Shown one piece after another: positions 24,881 through 34,916 of a stretch of DNA of 64,000 bases. Origin of the DNA: Herpetosiphon giganteus (GTDB lineage: Bacteria > Chloroflexota > Chloroflexia > Chloroflexales > Herpetosiphonaceae). The stretch lies in NCBI RefSeq assembly GCF_016907925.1, contig NZ_JAFBCZ010000031.1, positions 1 to 64,000 of the forward strand, given 5' to 3'. The notes below the pieces were generated by a model that saw only the letters and a program-made list of their open reading frames with translations, ran no database searches and had not been told where the DNA came from. The position numbers and the translations under genes are program-made. The stretch's first letter is position 1, and each line of letters starts with the position of its first letter.

Positions 24881-25293
24881 GCGAAGAAGTCAATGTTCAA
24901 TATATTACTTTAGAAGAGGCCTTGCGCATTCGCGATGCGATTGCTGAAGAACACGGCGAGAGCTTCGACGTTTTGCGCTTTCAACAATTGCTTTCGGCTT
25001 TGGCCACGCCGTTTCAATCGATGTTTGGCGAGGAGCTTTTTCCAAGTTTGTGCGCCAAAGCTGGCATGTTGCTGGCTGGCTTGGTGCGCAACCACCCATT
25101 TTGGGATGGCAACAAACGCATCGCCCTGGCGATAACCGCGCGATTTTTGGCCTTGAATGGCTATGAATTGCAGGTTGATGCCGCCGAAGCCGACAAATTT
25201 ACCACAGCTTTGGCGATGCACCGTCAAGATTATGAGACCGCAAGTAGTTGGTTGGCCCAACATTCGCGCCCAATTGGCCAAAATCAAGGCTAG
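24877..25293 (+). CDS. Doc/Fic-family toxin (second copy)
   Basis: 138 aa, overlapping the first copy by four bases. Motif H73-P-F75-W-D77-G-N-K80-R ('NHPFWDGNKRIALAITARFL'), a fully competent Doc signature. The two Docs share the layout 'A.P.Q.MFGE.L.P...KA..L' and about the same length, showing an ancient tandem duplication; they are not near-identical. The first copy has Thr after Arg, the second Ile. Both could be active on different targets or form a heterodimer. The three-gene module ends here; an ECF sigma gene follows after 75 bases with its own TATAAT. Confidence 0.9.
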   Translation: MSEEVNVQYITLEEALRIRDAIAEEHGESFDVLRFQQLLSALATPFQSMFGEELFPSLCAKAGMLLAGLVRNHPFWDGNKRIALAITARFLALNGYELQVDAAEADKFTTALAMHRQDYETASSWLAQHSRPIGQNQG

Positions 25294-25368
25294 AAAGCCA
25301 AAATGGCTGTGGTATAATGGGCCACAAGCGCCCACATTTAACCACAACCATTTAGAAAGAATACCCAA

Positions 25369-25980
25369 ATGGCAATCGCTGACGATCAACCACAATCAGA
25401 GCGAAGTGATGCTGTTTTGTTGGAGGCAATTACCGCCAACAACGATATGCTTGCGCTGCAACAATTGTTTGATCGCTATCGCCAACAATTGTTCCAGACA
25501 GCGTTGGGCATTACTCGCGATCAGCAACTCGCCGAAGAAGTTTTGCAAGATTGTTTCTATCGGTTGTATCGCCATGCCACCAAGCTCGATGGCAGCATGC
25601 CACTTGCACCATGGCTCTATCGGGTGACAGTTAATTTATGCTATAGCCGCATTAAGCGCCAACGCCCATGGTACGAGCCATTTCACCAATTGGCCGAGCG
25701 TTTGAAGGCCAGTTCGCGTTCTGCGCCCGATGTGGTGGCCGAACGCCGCGAGATGCAAGACGTTGTGCGCCAAACCTTAGAGCGCCTTTCGCCGCAGCAT
25801 CGCGCAGTTTTAGTTTTACACTATTTTCATGATTATTCACTGACGGAGATTGCCGAAATTCTCGAATGCCCCGAGGGAACGATTAAATCGCGGCTATTTT
25901 ACGCCCGTAAAATTCTCAAAGAGCAGCTGTATCAAGCTGCAATCGAGGGCGAACCACTGATTGACGGAATTTCCTTCTAG
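25369..25980 (+). CDS. ECF-type RNA polymerase sigma factor
   Basis: 203 aa. Sigma region 2 ('LFDRYRQQLFQTALGITRDQ', 'AEEVLQDCFYRLYRHATK') binds RNA polymerase and the -10 element; region 4 ('LSPQHRAVLVLHYFHDYSLT', 'TIKSRLFYARKILKEQL') is the C-terminal HTH for the -35. A short acidic N-terminus precedes. A TATAAT at 25313-25318 precedes the gene. No anti-sigma gene is adjacent; a histidine kinase follows 31 bases downstream, presumably in the same transcript. Confidence 0.93.
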   Translation: MAIADDQPQSERSDAVLLEAITANNDMLALQQLFDRYRQQLFQTALGITRDQQLAEEVLQDCFYRLYRHATKLDGSMPLAPWLYRVTVNLCYSRIKRQRPWYEPFHQLAERLKASSRSAPDVVAERREMQDVVRQTLERLSPQHRAVLVLHYFHDYSLTEIAEILECPEGTIKSRLFYARKILKEQLYQAAIEGEPLIDGISF

Positions 25981-26010
25981 ATAGTAGTTAGTGCCGAGGA
26001 AGATTCAACG

Positions 26011-27765
26011 ATGTCTATCTCCGTCCCACGCATTACACCACGACTATTAATGTCCGGTGATCCACTTTTTAGCTTGGTGCGGTTGATTAGCCTTGGCTTG
26101 ATTTTGGTCGTTGGCGCTCGCATCGACCAACATACCGTGGTTCCACCAACCACGACTTTTGCCCTCACCTGGTGGGTCTATGCGCTCTACGGCTTGGCGA
26201 TGGCTGGCTTGGCCTTTGTGCCACGTTTTCGCAACCTTCCCTCGTGGATTTTCATTATCGATTTTGGCTTTATTGGGCTTTTTGCCTTATTTAGTGGCTT
26301 GCCATTAACCTTGATGGTGGCACTAATTATGTTGCCCACGGTTTGGGCTTCGACCAATCGCTCGCCAGCCCAAGCGGTTGGCACAGGCGTGATTGCCGCG
26401 GTTGTGTTTGCAGCAATCACCTTGCGGCGGCGCTTTGGCGATACCAGCAATGTTGGCAGCGAAGAGATGTTTGTGAGCATTGCGGTCAATTGCACAGCCT
26501 TGATTTTGGTATCGTGGTTGGTCAGCACGCTTTCGGGCCAATCCAGCGAAATCAATCGCGAACATGTGATTGCTGCTCGCCGCGATGTTGATACTGCCCA
26601 ACGTGATGCAGAATCGTATCGCGACCGCATGCGTTCGTTGTACGAAGTGGCCTATAAACTCAGCACGACCATGAATTTTCAAACCGTGCTCGATGCAACT
26701 GTCACCGAATCGATTCGCTTGATCAATGGCCGCAGCAGCGTCGTGCTCTTGCCAACTGGCGAGCCTGATGAGTTGTATGTAGCGGCTGGGGTCGGCGTTG
26801 GTTCTGGCGATCTCAATTTGCGAATTGGGATTGAGCCAACTGGCATTATGGCTTCGATTTTGGCCTCTGGCACGCCGCGCATTTTGACCGATCTGAGTCA
26901 ATCGCATGCACTTAGCAGCGTGCCTTCGATGCAAAATTGTGCTTGTGTGTGCTGTGTACCGCTGAGCGCTGGCCGCCGCAATTATGGCATTGTCGTGGTT
27001 GGGGTTGATCGCACCGAAATCAACGAAGATGAACTTGGCATGGTTTCGGCCTTGGCTAATTATGCAATTATTGCGATGCTCAACGCCCAGTTGGTTGGTG
27101 AGTTGCGCGATGAACGCACTAAATTGATTAGCAAAGAAGAAGAAGTACGCCAACAATTGGCCCGCGATTTGCACGACGGCCCCGCCCAATCGGTCGCTGC
27201 CATCACCATGAACATCGAGTTTGTAAAGCGTTTGTTGGAGCGCGAACCAAGCCGCGTGATGCAAGAATTGACCAAAATGGGCGAATTGGCGCGACGTACC
27301 ACCTACGATATTCGCACGCTCTTGTTTGAGTTGCGCCCATTGACCCTCGATAGCCAAGGGCTTGTCGCAACCTTGCGCGAGTATGTTACCCGCTTCAAAG
27401 ATGGCCCAACTCAAGTTTTGCTCGAAGAAACTGTTGGTGATTTGCGGCTTGATGCCAAGCGCGAAGGTACGTTGTTTAATATCATTCAAGAGGCCAGCAA
27501 CAACGCCATGAAGCATGCCGAAGCCAAGCATATTTGGATTCGCCTGACTCGCCAAGGCGATGAGTTGATGGCGACGGTTCAGGATGATGGCAAAGGCTTC
27601 GATTTGCAAGCAGTGCGCGCTAACTATAGCAAACGTGGCTCGTTTGGCTTGCTCAACATCGATGAACGAGCGCGCATGGTTGGCGGCAGCGCCGAAATGA
27701 CCTCTGCCGTTGGCGCGGGCACAACCGTCCGTGTCATCGTGCCGCTCGATGCCAGCAGTATCTAA
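26011..27765 (+). CDS. Membrane histidine kinase, HisKA_3 (NarX/LiaS) type with GAF domain
   Basis: 584 aa. About six transmembrane helices (25-180), a coiled coil (about 185-220), a GAF domain (about 215-365, 'ATVTESIRLINGRSSVVLLP'), HisKA_3 with phospho-acceptor His in 'QLARDLHDGPAQSVAAITMN' (about 388), and HATPase_c ('NIIQEASNNAMKHAEAKHIW', 'DDGKGFDLQ', 'GSFGLLNIDERA'). This family normally pairs with a LuxR/NarL response regulator; here the neighbour is instead an ECF sigma factor, 31 bases upstream. A cysteine cluster in GAF ('NCACVCCVPL') may sense redox or metal. The response regulator must be elsewhere. Confidence 0.93.
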   Translation: MSISVPRITPRLLMSGDPLFSLVRLISLGLILVVGARIDQHTVVPPTTTFALTWWVYALYGLAMAGLAFVPRFRNLPSWIFIIDFGFIGLFALFSGLPLTLMVALIMLPTVWASTNRSPAQAVGTGVIAAVVFAAITLRRRFGDTSNVGSEEMFVSIAVNCTALILVSWLVSTLSGQSSEINREHVIAARRDVDTAQRDAESYRDRMRSLYEVAYKLSTTMNFQTVLDATVTESIRLINGRSSVVLLPTGEPDELYVAAGVGVGSGDLNLRIGIEPTGIMASILASGTPRILTDLSQSHALSSVPSMQNCACVCCVPLSAGRRNYGIVVVGVDRTEINEDELGMVSALANYAIIAMLNAQLVGELRDERTKLISKEEEVRQQLARDLHDGPAQSVAAITMNIEFVKRLLEREPSRVMQELTKMGELARRTTYDIRTLLFELRPLTLDSQGLVATLREYVTRFKDGPTQVLLEETVGDLRLDAKREGTLFNIIQEASNNAMKHAEAKHIWIRLTRQGDELMATVQDDGKGFDLQAVRANYSKRGSFGLLNIDERARMVGGSAEMTSAVGAGTTVRVIVPLDASSI

Positions 27766-27781
27766 ATTGTTGTAATCCTAG

Positions 27782-27816
27782 CCTCTCGATCATCAATGAT
27801 CGAGGGGTTTTGTATT
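27782..27816 (+). terminator. Rho-independent terminator
   Basis: CCTCTCGATCAT, loop CA, ATGATCGAGGGG with TTTTGT afterward. It closes the sigma-kinase operon. Confidence 0.8.
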
Positions 27817-27829
27817 TTAATAAGTGTGG

Positions 27830-28205
27830 GGATTGGAACCGCGAAGAGCACGAAGAGCACGAAGGGCTATAGGCTATAGGCGTTTGGCTCTTAGTTCATT
27901 TCATTAACGACGGTTTGCCCCTCACCCACGTGGCGGGCGAGGGGCTTTAATGCCGTGGTTCTTGCGCAATGCGTTGGTAAAAACTGGTGCTCCCCTCGCC
28001 CGCGTTCAGTGGGAGAGGGGCTGGGGGTGAGGGAATGAACCATGGTTTCCAACCCAATGAACCAATACAGCTATTGGCGTTTGGCTCTTGACTTCTGATT
28101 TTTGACTTTCGCTATTCATCCCTCATAATTCATCCTTCATCCTTATTCTGATTGTTGCCTTCTGATTTTTGACTTTCGCTATTCATCTTTCATCCTTGTT
28201 CTATG
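27830..28205. repeat. Composite intergenic repeat tract with C/G-rich hairpin element
   Basis: A 489-bp gap without a gene. It contains 9-bp units 'gcgaagagcacgaagagcac' (27840-27860), a hairpin element of about 150 bp from 'ttcattaacgacggtttgcc' (27896) to 'ggtgagggaatgaaccatgg' (28026-28045), whose arms are CCCCTC/GAGGGG blocks, then 7-bp units tcatcct/tcatccc (28112-28200) and the words 'gattttt gactttcgctattcatc' duplicated. The element is closely related to 57420-57590 and 42192-42347. Confidence 0.8.
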
Positions 28206-28254
28206 CTATTGGTTGTACACTAAGCATCATTTGGTTTAGACGGAGCGCACCTCA

Positions 28255-29562
28255 ATGTTGCAAACCTATCAAGATGCTTTGGATTGGATTTATAGTTTCC
28301 TCGATAGCGAGAAGAAATTACCCAAAAACCCAACCGAGTTTAATTTGCCGCGAGTCAAGGCGATGCTGGCACTTTTAGATAATCCACAGTTGCGCTATCC
28401 CGCTGTGATTGTGGCTGGCACCAAGGGCAAAGGCTCGACCTGCGCGTTCTTGGAGTCGATTGCGCGCCATAGTGGCCTCAAGGTTGGCTTTTTTAGCTCG
28501 CCGCATTTACACTCGTATCGCGAACGCATCCAAATCAATCGTGAGCCAATTAGCCAAACTGAGCTGGTCGAGCTGATTAACCACGTGCAACCGCTATTGG
28601 AGCAGCTTGACCCTGAGCTTGGCTCAGCTACCACCTATGAAATTGGCGTGGTGCTTGGCTTGTACTACTTTGCTGCGCAGGCGATTGAATTAGCGGTACT
28701 TGAAATTGGTTTGGGTGGACGCTATGATGCGATCAATAGCGTTGATCCGGTGTTGAGTGTGATTGCCTCGATTAGTTATGATCACACGGCGATTCTCGGC
28801 GATACGCTGGCTAAAATTGCCTACGAAAAGGCTGGTATTATTAAGCAGCATGTGCCAGTGATTAGCAGCGTGCAGCAGGCCGAAGCGGCTGAGGTGATTG
28901 GCCGAATTGCCACTGAGCAAGCGGCTCCCTTGTTTATCGCTGGTATGGCGGGCTTGCAGGAGCAAGCATCAGGCGTGATTGCCGAATATCCCTTGGTTAT
29001 CGTGCCCGATCAACTTGGCTTGAAGGGTGATTTTCAGATGCAAAATGCCCAACTTGCTGCTAGCGCCGCAATGCTCTTGCGTGAGCTTGGTTTCCCCATC
29101 AGCGACGATGCGATTCGCCAGGGCTTGGCTACAACCCAATGGCCTGCCCGCTTTGAGCAAATTGCCAACAATCCGCTGACGATTGTCGATGGCGCACATA
29201 ACGGCGATTCGGCCCGCGTCTTGTTGCAAGCGCTCAAGCAATATTACCCAAAACGCCCACTCACCTTAGTCTTAGGAACATCAAGCGACAAAGATATTCA
29301 GGCAATTATTCAGCAACTCAGCACCGCCGCAACCCAGATCATCACCACCTGTTCACGCCATCCGCGGGCTTTAGCGCCCGAACGCTTGGCTGAAATGATT
29401 CAGTCAACGGATGCTCGCCCTGTCCATCAGACCACCAGCGTTGCCGAGGCCTTAACGCTGGCTCAACAACTTACCACTGTCGATGGCCTCATTTGTGTAA
29501 CCGGATCGCTCTTTGTGGCTGCCGAAGCCCGCGAAGTCTATGGCCTAGCCCAGCCCGATTAG
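28255..29562 (+). CDS. folC: Folylpolyglutamate/dihydrofolate synthase
   Basis: 435 aa, normal family length. Mur-ligase-type fold: P-loop 'VIVAGTKGKGSTCAFLESI', central 'AVLEIGLGGRYDAINSVDPV', 'ISYDHTAILGDTLAKIAYEK' (metal/ATP) and C-terminal domain starting 'IVDGAHNGDSARVLLQALKQ'. It adds glutamate to folates, and in bifunctional enzymes also makes dihydrofolate from dihydropteroate. ATG 28255 is preceded by a GGAGCG. Surrounded by repeats upstream and no folate genes adjacent other than pabA at 23.5 kb. Confidence 0.95.
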   Translation: MLQTYQDALDWIYSFLDSEKKLPKNPTEFNLPRVKAMLALLDNPQLRYPAVIVAGTKGKGSTCAFLESIARHSGLKVGFFSSPHLHSYRERIQINREPISQTELVELINHVQPLLEQLDPELGSATTYEIGVVLGLYYFAAQAIELAVLEIGLGGRYDAINSVDPVLSVIASISYDHTAILGDTLAKIAYEKAGIIKQHVPVISSVQQAEAAEVIGRIATEQAAPLFIAGMAGLQEQASGVIAEYPLVIVPDQLGLKGDFQMQNAQLAASAAMLLRELGFPISDDAIRQGLATTQWPARFEQIANNPLTIVDGAHNGDSARVLLQALKQYYPKRPLTLVLGTSSDKDIQAIIQQLSTAATQIITTCSRHPRALAPERLAEMIQSTDARPVHQTTSVAEALTLAQQLTTVDGLICVTGSLFVAAEAREVYGLAQPD

Positions 29563-29660
29563 CCGATCGTAAACTGACTCGTAATGCCCAATCGCGACAC
29601 TAGCAACAGCAGAGAAGCCTCGCGATTCGGCATGGAGCAACGAGCATTTGGAGTGTTTGT

Positions 29661-30032
29661 ATGCATATTCTACTTGTCGAAGACCATGAAATGAATCGCG
29701 ATATGCTGAAGCGCCGGCTTGAACGCCGCGATTTTACGGTTTCAATCGCCGTCGATGGTCAAGAGGCGATCGATATGGTTGAAAGCTTAATGCCCGATAT
29801 TATTCTGATGGACATGAGCTTGCCGAATGTTGATGGTTGGACAGCAACCCGCACGATTAAGGCCAATTCTGCGGTCAGCCAGATTCCAATTATTGGCTTG
29901 ACGGCTCATGCCATGGCCGGCGATCGCGAGCGTTGTTTGGAAGCAGGTTGCAACGAATATGAGATTAAGCCAGTTGACTTTACTAGCCTTGTTAGTAAAA
30001 TTCAAGCCTTAGTCAAGGATACGCCACTATGA
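29661..30032 (+). CDS. Single-domain response regulator (CheY-like)
   Basis: 123 aa, receiver only: Glu7-Asp8, phospho-acceptor Asp51 ('IILMDMSLPNVDG'), Thr82 and Lys103 ('YEIKPVD'). The pattern, with a histidine kinase and a receiver-cyclase behind it, suggests a phosphorelay intermediate (Spo0F-like). Its stop overlaps the ATG of the cyclase gene by four bases (ATGA at 30029-30032), so translation is coupled. Confidence 0.93.
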   Translation: MHILLVEDHEMNRDMLKRRLERRDFTVSIAVDGQEAIDMVESLMPDIILMDMSLPNVDGWTATRTIKANSAVSQIPIIGLTAHAMAGDRERCLEAGCNEYEIKPVDFTSLVSKIQALVKDTPL

Positions 30033-31096
30033 CCGCAACCCAACCCCGTATTCTGGTTGTTGATGATAGCGAAGATAACCGCTTTCTTTTACAACGCCAA
30101 TTAGTGCGTCGCAATTATGGAGTAGTGCTTGCTGAGAATGGTCAGCAAGCACTTGATTATGTTCAAAGCCATGTGATCGATCTGATGTTGCTTGATATTA
30201 TGATGCCGGTAATGAATGGTTTTGAGGTTTTGCAAACCTTAAAACAGAATGATCAGCTGCGCCACATTCCCGTCATTATTGTTTCCGCCGCCGATGATAT
30301 GGAAAATGTCGTCAAAGGCATTCAGCTGGGAGCCGAAGATTATTTGGCCAAGCCATTTAATACAACCTTGCTGCGCGCCCGTATTGAAGCCTCGTTGGAA
30401 AAAAAGCGTCTCCACGACCAAGAGCAAGCGTATCTCCAAGCAATTGCTTTAGAACAAGCCCAATCGACGCGCTTGTTGCGCAACATTCTGCCGCAAACCA
30501 TCGCCGACCAACTCAAAGATCAACAAGCGAATATTGCCGAATATTTTAGCAGTGTCAGCGTACTTTTTGCTGATATTGTAGGCTTTACCGAGCTATCGGG
30601 CCATGTTAATGCCAAAGAATTGGTTGCTTGGCTCAATCATTTGTTCTCACTGTTCGATCAGATGACGCTTGATGCCGGCTTGGAGAAAATCAAAACCATT
30701 GGCGATGCCTATATGGTTGCGGCTGGCTTGCCAATTGCCCAGCCCGACCATGCCGAACGCTTGGCCTTGTTTGCTACCGCGATGCTGGCGGCGATTGAGC
30801 AAATTCGCATGCCCAACGGCGAGCCATTGCAAATGCGGATCGGCATTCATAGCGGGCCGGTGGTCGCTGGGGTCATTGGTACAATCAAATTTAGCTACGA
30901 TTTGTGGGGCGATACAGTTAATATTGCTAGCCGCATGGAAAGTAGTGCTCAGCCCAATACCATTCAAGTAAGCGCCGAAACCTATGCGCTGTTGCACGAC
31001 CATGAATACTTCAGCTTGCAGCCGCGCCATGGGGTTGAAATGAAGCATCTTGGCACGCGCACTACCTACATTCTGAACCGCCACCGTCATCACTAG
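30029..31096 (+). CDS. Receiver-linked class III adenylate cyclase
   Basis: 355 aa. Receiver 1-125 (Asp12-Asp13, phospho-acceptor Asp56 'LMLLDIMMPVMNG', Lys107), a coiled-coil linker (about 130-180), and a class III nucleotide cyclase (about 180-350): metal Asp in 'VLFADIVGFTELSG', Lys and Asp in 'IKTIGDAYMVAAGLP', transition-state residues in 'DLWGDTVNIASRMESS'. Lys in 'EKIKTIGDAY' and Asp in 'LWGDTV' are the adenine-specific pair. It should make cAMP on phosphorylation of the receiver. The gene is part of a cassette with the receiver before it and the 7TM kinase 13 bases downstream. Confidence 0.95.
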   Translation: MTATQPRILVVDDSEDNRFLLQRQLVRRNYGVVLAENGQQALDYVQSHVIDLMLLDIMMPVMNGFEVLQTLKQNDQLRHIPVIIVSAADDMENVVKGIQLGAEDYLAKPFNTTLLRARIEASLEKKRLHDQEQAYLQAIALEQAQSTRLLRNILPQTIADQLKDQQANIAEYFSSVSVLFADIVGFTELSGHVNAKELVAWLNHLFSLFDQMTLDAGLEKIKTIGDAYMVAAGLPIAQPDHAERLALFATAMLAAIEQIRMPNGEPLQMRIGIHSGPVVAGVIGTIKFSYDLWGDTVNIASRMESSAQPNTIQVSAETYALLHDHEYFSLQPRHGVEMKHLGTRTTYILNRHRHH

Positions 31097-31109
31097 GCTA
31101 GGTATTGTT

Positions 31110-33467
31110 ATGCACTGGCAAATTCCATCGTATACATTTCCCACATTAATTGCAAGCAGCATTTCGTTTGCAATTGCTATTATTGTCTCGCGCCGCCGCT
31201 TTGTTGCCCAAATGTGGCCGTTTGCTCTTTTAGCTTTTACTGTTGCCTTCTGGACATTGGGTTATGGATGGGAATTAGTCAGTGTTGATTTAGCTACCAA
31301 AGTTATTTTTGCGAAAACTCAATATTTAGGTATTGCTACGCCACCAGTGGCTTGGGTTGCGTATGCCTTGTATTATACTGGCCAAGAACGGTTTGTTACT
31401 AAGCGTAGTTTTTTATATGCGCTGATTATTCCATTTATTACGATTATTTTGGTTTGGACGAATGAATGGCATCATTTGATTTGGACGAAGACTGAAATTG
31501 TGATGTATCACAATTATACGATGCTCCAAACCTATTATGGGCCATGGTTTTGGGTGCATACTGCTTATTCGTATGTCTTGATGGCAGCAGGAACATTAAT
31601 TTTGCTGCAAGCACTCGTGCTTTCTTCATCGTTATATCAAAATCAAATTATTGCCTTGATTTTAAGTGCAATCGCTCCATGGGTTACTAATGCGTTTCAT
31701 ATTTTGGGCTATCGGCCTTTTCCGTATCTTGATTTAACGCCGTTTGGCTTTGTGATTAGCACTGTTGCTCTGGCATGGGGCGCGTTGCGATATCGTTTGT
31801 TCGATACGATTCCGATTGCACGCCATATTTTGATGGAAAATCTCAGCGAAGGCGTGATTTTTCTTGATGCCAAGCGCCGCGTGATGGATATGAACGCCAC
31901 TGCTGGTCATTTATTGCAGCTGCGCCCTCAGGATCAGATTGGTCAATCGGCGGAAATTGCTATTTTAGGCTTGCTTGCTGCGCCACCTGCTGCCGATCCT
32001 GATCAGCATTTGCGCTGGGAACAGTCGTTAACCCACGCCGACAAAAAGCTGATTCTCGATGTACAACTGTCGCCGTTGAGTGATCGTAATCGCTATCTTG
32101 GTCATTTATTGTTGCTGCGCGATATAACCGAGCGCCACCAATATGAAGATTTGCTGCGCTCACAGCGCAATCTGTTTGCTGGCTTGGTCGAGGTTGCACG
32201 GGCCACCAGCGCCCAAATTGACCTTGATCAAACCTTGCAAAGCACCTTGGACGTGGCCTTGCACCTAACCACGGCGGAGCAAGGCAGCATCTTTTTGCTC
32301 GACCAATATCAAATGGTGACGCATAGCATTTTGGCCCGCGAAAAAGCCACCTTAATTGAGCAGCAAAATTTGGTTGGCCGCGTGATGCGCCAAGGGTTGG
32401 CGGGCTGGATTGTGGCCCACAATCAACTGGCGCTCATCAAAGATACCCACACTGATGAGCGCTGGCTGCATTTGCCAAACGCGCCCTACGATGCCCGTTC
32501 GGTCTTAGCCTTGCCCATTTTTGGCACCAGCGGAATTTTGGGCATCTTGATGCTCTTACACTCGCAGGTTGATCATTTTGGCCAAGAGCACGCCGAATTG
32601 ATGGAAGCTGCGACGGCCCAAATTTCGTATGCGATTGGCAATGCCCATGTCTACCAAACCCAACAACAGCTGAACCACGAATTGAGCCGCGCCAAAGATG
32701 CAGCTGAAGCCGCCAGCCAAACTAAGAGCCAGTTTTTGGCCAATATGAGCCACGAGTTGCGCACGCCGCTGACCGCGATTATTGGCTATGCCGATGTGAT
32801 GCGCGAAGATTTGATCGATTCCAACCATCAGGTGTATCTCGAAGATTTGGATCGGATTCGCTCGGCGGGATCGCATTTGTTGGGTTTGATCAACGATGTG
32901 CTTGATCTCTCGAAAATTGAGGCTGGCAAAATGCCAGTTTATTGGGAGCAAACGCGGGTCAGCATTTTGTTGAATGATGTGGTAACGACCATCCGCCCCT
33001 TGATTGATCGCAATAAAAATAGCCTGTTGATCGACCAAACCTACCATAATTTGATGTTTTGGACTGATCTTTCGAAGCTGCGGCGGGTATTGATTAATTT
33101 GCTGGGCAATGCAGCGAAGTTCACCGAGCATGGCACAATTTCGCTCTCACTCTTTTTGGATGAAACCGATGATCCAGCCTGTTTGCAAATTCGGGTTTGT
33201 GACACAGGCATTGGAATGACCGCTGATCAAGTGGCCAATCTTTTTCAAAACTTTAGCCAAGCCGATGCCTCAACGACGCGCAAATATGGCGGCACTGGGC
33301 TTGGCTTGGCGATTAGTCGTAATCTATGCAAATTAATGGGCGGCGATATTGAGGTGAGCAGCGAGCTAGGCCATGGCTCGACCTTTACCGTCAAGCTGCC
33401 TTGGATTGAGCAACCGCTTAGCGATCAGCGCGAAGTTGGTTTTGATGCACCACCGTACCTGCTTTAA
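31110..33467 (+). CDS. 7TM histidine kinase with PAS and GAF domains
   Basis: 785 aa. Residues 1-220 hold seven hydrophobic segments of the histidine kinase N-terminal 7TM type ('[19 protein letters not shown]', '[20 protein letters not shown]'), a PAS domain (about 235-345), a GAF domain (about 365-510), HisKA with His near 550 ('[20 protein letters not shown]') and HATPase_c ('[12 protein letters not shown]', '[10 protein letters not shown]', '[10 protein letters not shown]'). The 7TM region senses an extracellular or membrane signal. It most likely drives the receiver and receiver-cyclase genes just upstream. The last 50 bases overlap the convergent hutI gene. Confidence 0.95.
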   Translation: MHWQIPSYTFPTLIASSISFAIAIIVSRRRFVAQMWPFALLAFTVAFWTLGYGWELVSVDLATKVIFAKTQYLGIATPPVAWVAYALYYTGQERFVTKRSFLYALIIPFITIILVWTNEWHHLIWTKTEIVMYHNYTMLQTYYGPWFWVHTAYSYVLMAAGTLILLQALVLSSSLYQNQIIALILSAIAPWVTNAFHILGYRPFPYLDLTPFGFVISTVALAWGALRYRLFDTIPIARHILMENLSEGVIFLDAKRRVMDMNATAGHLLQLRPQDQIGQSAEIAILGLLAAPPAADPDQHLRWEQSLTHADKKLILDVQLSPLSDRNRYLGHLLLLRDITERHQYEDLLRSQRNLFAGLVEVARATSAQIDLDQTLQSTLDVALHLTTAEQGSIFLLDQYQMVTHSILAREKATLIEQQNLVGRVMRQGLAGWIVAHNQLALIKDTHTDERWLHLPNAPYDARSVLALPIFGTSGILGILMLLHSQVDHFGQEHAELMEAATAQISYAIGNAHVYQTQQQLNHELSRAKDAAEAASQTKSQFLANMSHELRTPLTAIIGYADVMREDLIDSNHQVYLEDLDRIRSAGSHLLGLINDVLDLSKIEAGKMPVYWEQTRVSILLNDVVTTIRPLIDRNKNSLLIDQTYHNLMFWTDLSKLRRVLINLLGNAAKFTEHGTISLSLFLDETDDPACLQIRVCDTGIGMTADQVANLFQNFSQADASTTRKYGGTGLGLAISRNLCKLMGGDIEVSSELGHGSTFTVKLPWIEQPLSDQREVGFDAPPYLL

Positions 33468-34701
33468 TCACCAGCGCAACTGGATTCGTGCCGAATTTAT
33501 AGCCAATATGGCGTTCGTCGGGCAAATTGAGTAAGGCAATATCGGCCTGCATGCCCACTGCTAAGCTGCCGACCCGCTCGTGTTGGCGAATTGCAAAGGC
33601 TGAATTGACGGTTGCCGCGTTCAAGGCTTCTGCTGGCGTGAGCCGCAAGTAGCGGCAGCCAATTGCAATTGCCATCGGCATCGATTCGCAGGGGCTGGTG
33701 CCTGGATTGCAATCGGTGGCCAAGGCCAAAATGCCGTTGGCTTCGATGAGGCTGCGGGCTGGGCTGAATTGGCTTTTGCCCAAGCCAAACGGCGTGCCAG
33801 GCAACGAAACGCCAACGGTCTCCGATTGGGCCAAAATTGCGATATGCTCTGGCGGCGTGGCGACCAAGTGATCAACCGAGAGTGCGCCAAGTTCGACGGC
33901 TAGCGGCGTACCACCCAATGGCTCAAACTCATCGACGTGCAGTTTCAAGCGCAAGCCTAGCGCTTTGGCCTTGAGCAAAATTCGTTGGCTTTGGGCCACT
34001 GAAAACGCGCCGTTTTCGCAGAAAATATCGCAGGCCAATGCTTCTTGCCAGATCGTTTGCTGCTGCCACCACGCCGCTACCGCAGGCAACATTTCCTCAA
34101 CGACCAAATCGACAAAGCCTTCAGGATCATCGCGATACTCGGCGGGAATCGCGTGTGCACCCAAAAAGGTTGGCACGATGCCAATTGGATGGGTTTGGGC
34201 CAGCTCAGCGATGGCTTCGAGCATGGTTAATTCAGTAGCAGTATCCAGCCCATAGCCAGTTTTGATTTCGACTGTGGTTGTGCCATGCGCCAATAATTGA
34301 TCGAGCCGTGGCCGCGTTTGGGCAACTAATTCGGCTTTGCTGGCAGCTCGTGTTGCGCGAACCGTTGACATAATGCCGCCGCCAGCTGCCATTAGTTCGC
34401 TATAGCTTGCACCTTTGATCCGCAACTCGAACTCGTGCGCGCGGTCGCCAGCATAGCAGGCATGGGTGTGCGGATCGACAAAGCCAGGAATTGCCAAATA
34501 GCCCTGAGCATCGATCACCTGATCGGCAGTCCAATTGCTGAGTTCGGTTTGGCTGCCAAGCGCGACGATTGTGCCTGCTTGGACGGCAATCGCTGCCTGA
34601 TCGATGCAGGTTAATTGGGCTAAGTTGGGGCCGCGCAACGGCGCTTGTTGGCCTGTCGCCAAGCGACCTATATTGATAATTAATTGATCAGCGTGGGGCA
34701 T
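33418..34701 (-). CDS. hutI: Imidazolonepropionase
   Basis: 427 aa from ATG 34701 (AAGGAGG upstream; an in-frame ATG at 34776 is rejected). Metal-dependent amidohydrolase: N-terminal 'GYLAIPGFVDPHTHACYAGD' (HxH), 'YSELMAAGGGIMSTVRATR', 'LKLHVDEFEPLGGTPLAVEL', 'ATDCNPGTSPCESMPMAIAI' carrying metal and substrate residues. It opens the imidazolone ring to N-formimino-glutamate in histidine breakdown. hutU is about 17 kb away and hutH/hutG are absent from the window. Its 3' end overlaps the kinase gene in convergent orientation. Confidence 0.95.
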   Translation of the reverse strand: MPHADQLIINIGRLATGQQAPLRGPNLAQLTCIDQAAIAVQAGTIVALGSQTELSNWTADQVIDAQGYLAIPGFVDPHTHACYAGDRAHEFELRIKGASYSELMAAGGGIMSTVRATRAASKAELVAQTRPRLDQLLAHGTTTVEIKTGYGLDTATELTMLEAIAELAQTHPIGIVPTFLGAHAIPAEYRDDPEGFVDLVVEEMLPAVAAWWQQQTIWQEALACDIFCENGAFSVAQSQRILLKAKALGLRLKLHVDEFEPLGGTPLAVELGALSVDHLVATPPEHIAILAQSETVGVSLPGTPFGLGKSQFSPARSLIEANGILALATDCNPGTSPCESMPMAIAIGCRYLRLTPAEALNAATVNSAFAIRQHERVGSLAVGMQADIALLNLPDERHIGYKFGTNPVALVIKAGTVVHQNQLRADR

Positions 34702-34916
34702 AACTCCTCCTTGAGTTAACAATGATACTTGCTGTATCCTACCATAGCGCTTGCTCTGCTGAGTTTTCGCTTGCAAGAGTTAAGTGAATGCGGATTATTG
34801 ATGCTTGATTGTGCACAGCATCCTATACATTTTGGTCAATGCAAGCGCATTGCGGGCAGCTGAACGTAGCGGCTTATCTGCTATAATAGTTGGACAAACA
34901 AGGAGGATACACGGTC

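Noticed and set aside
26323..27609. 428-aa open frame antisense to the HisKA_3 kinase
   Set aside because: It is an exact shadow of the kinase gene, whose domains are intact; the antisense product has no family features.
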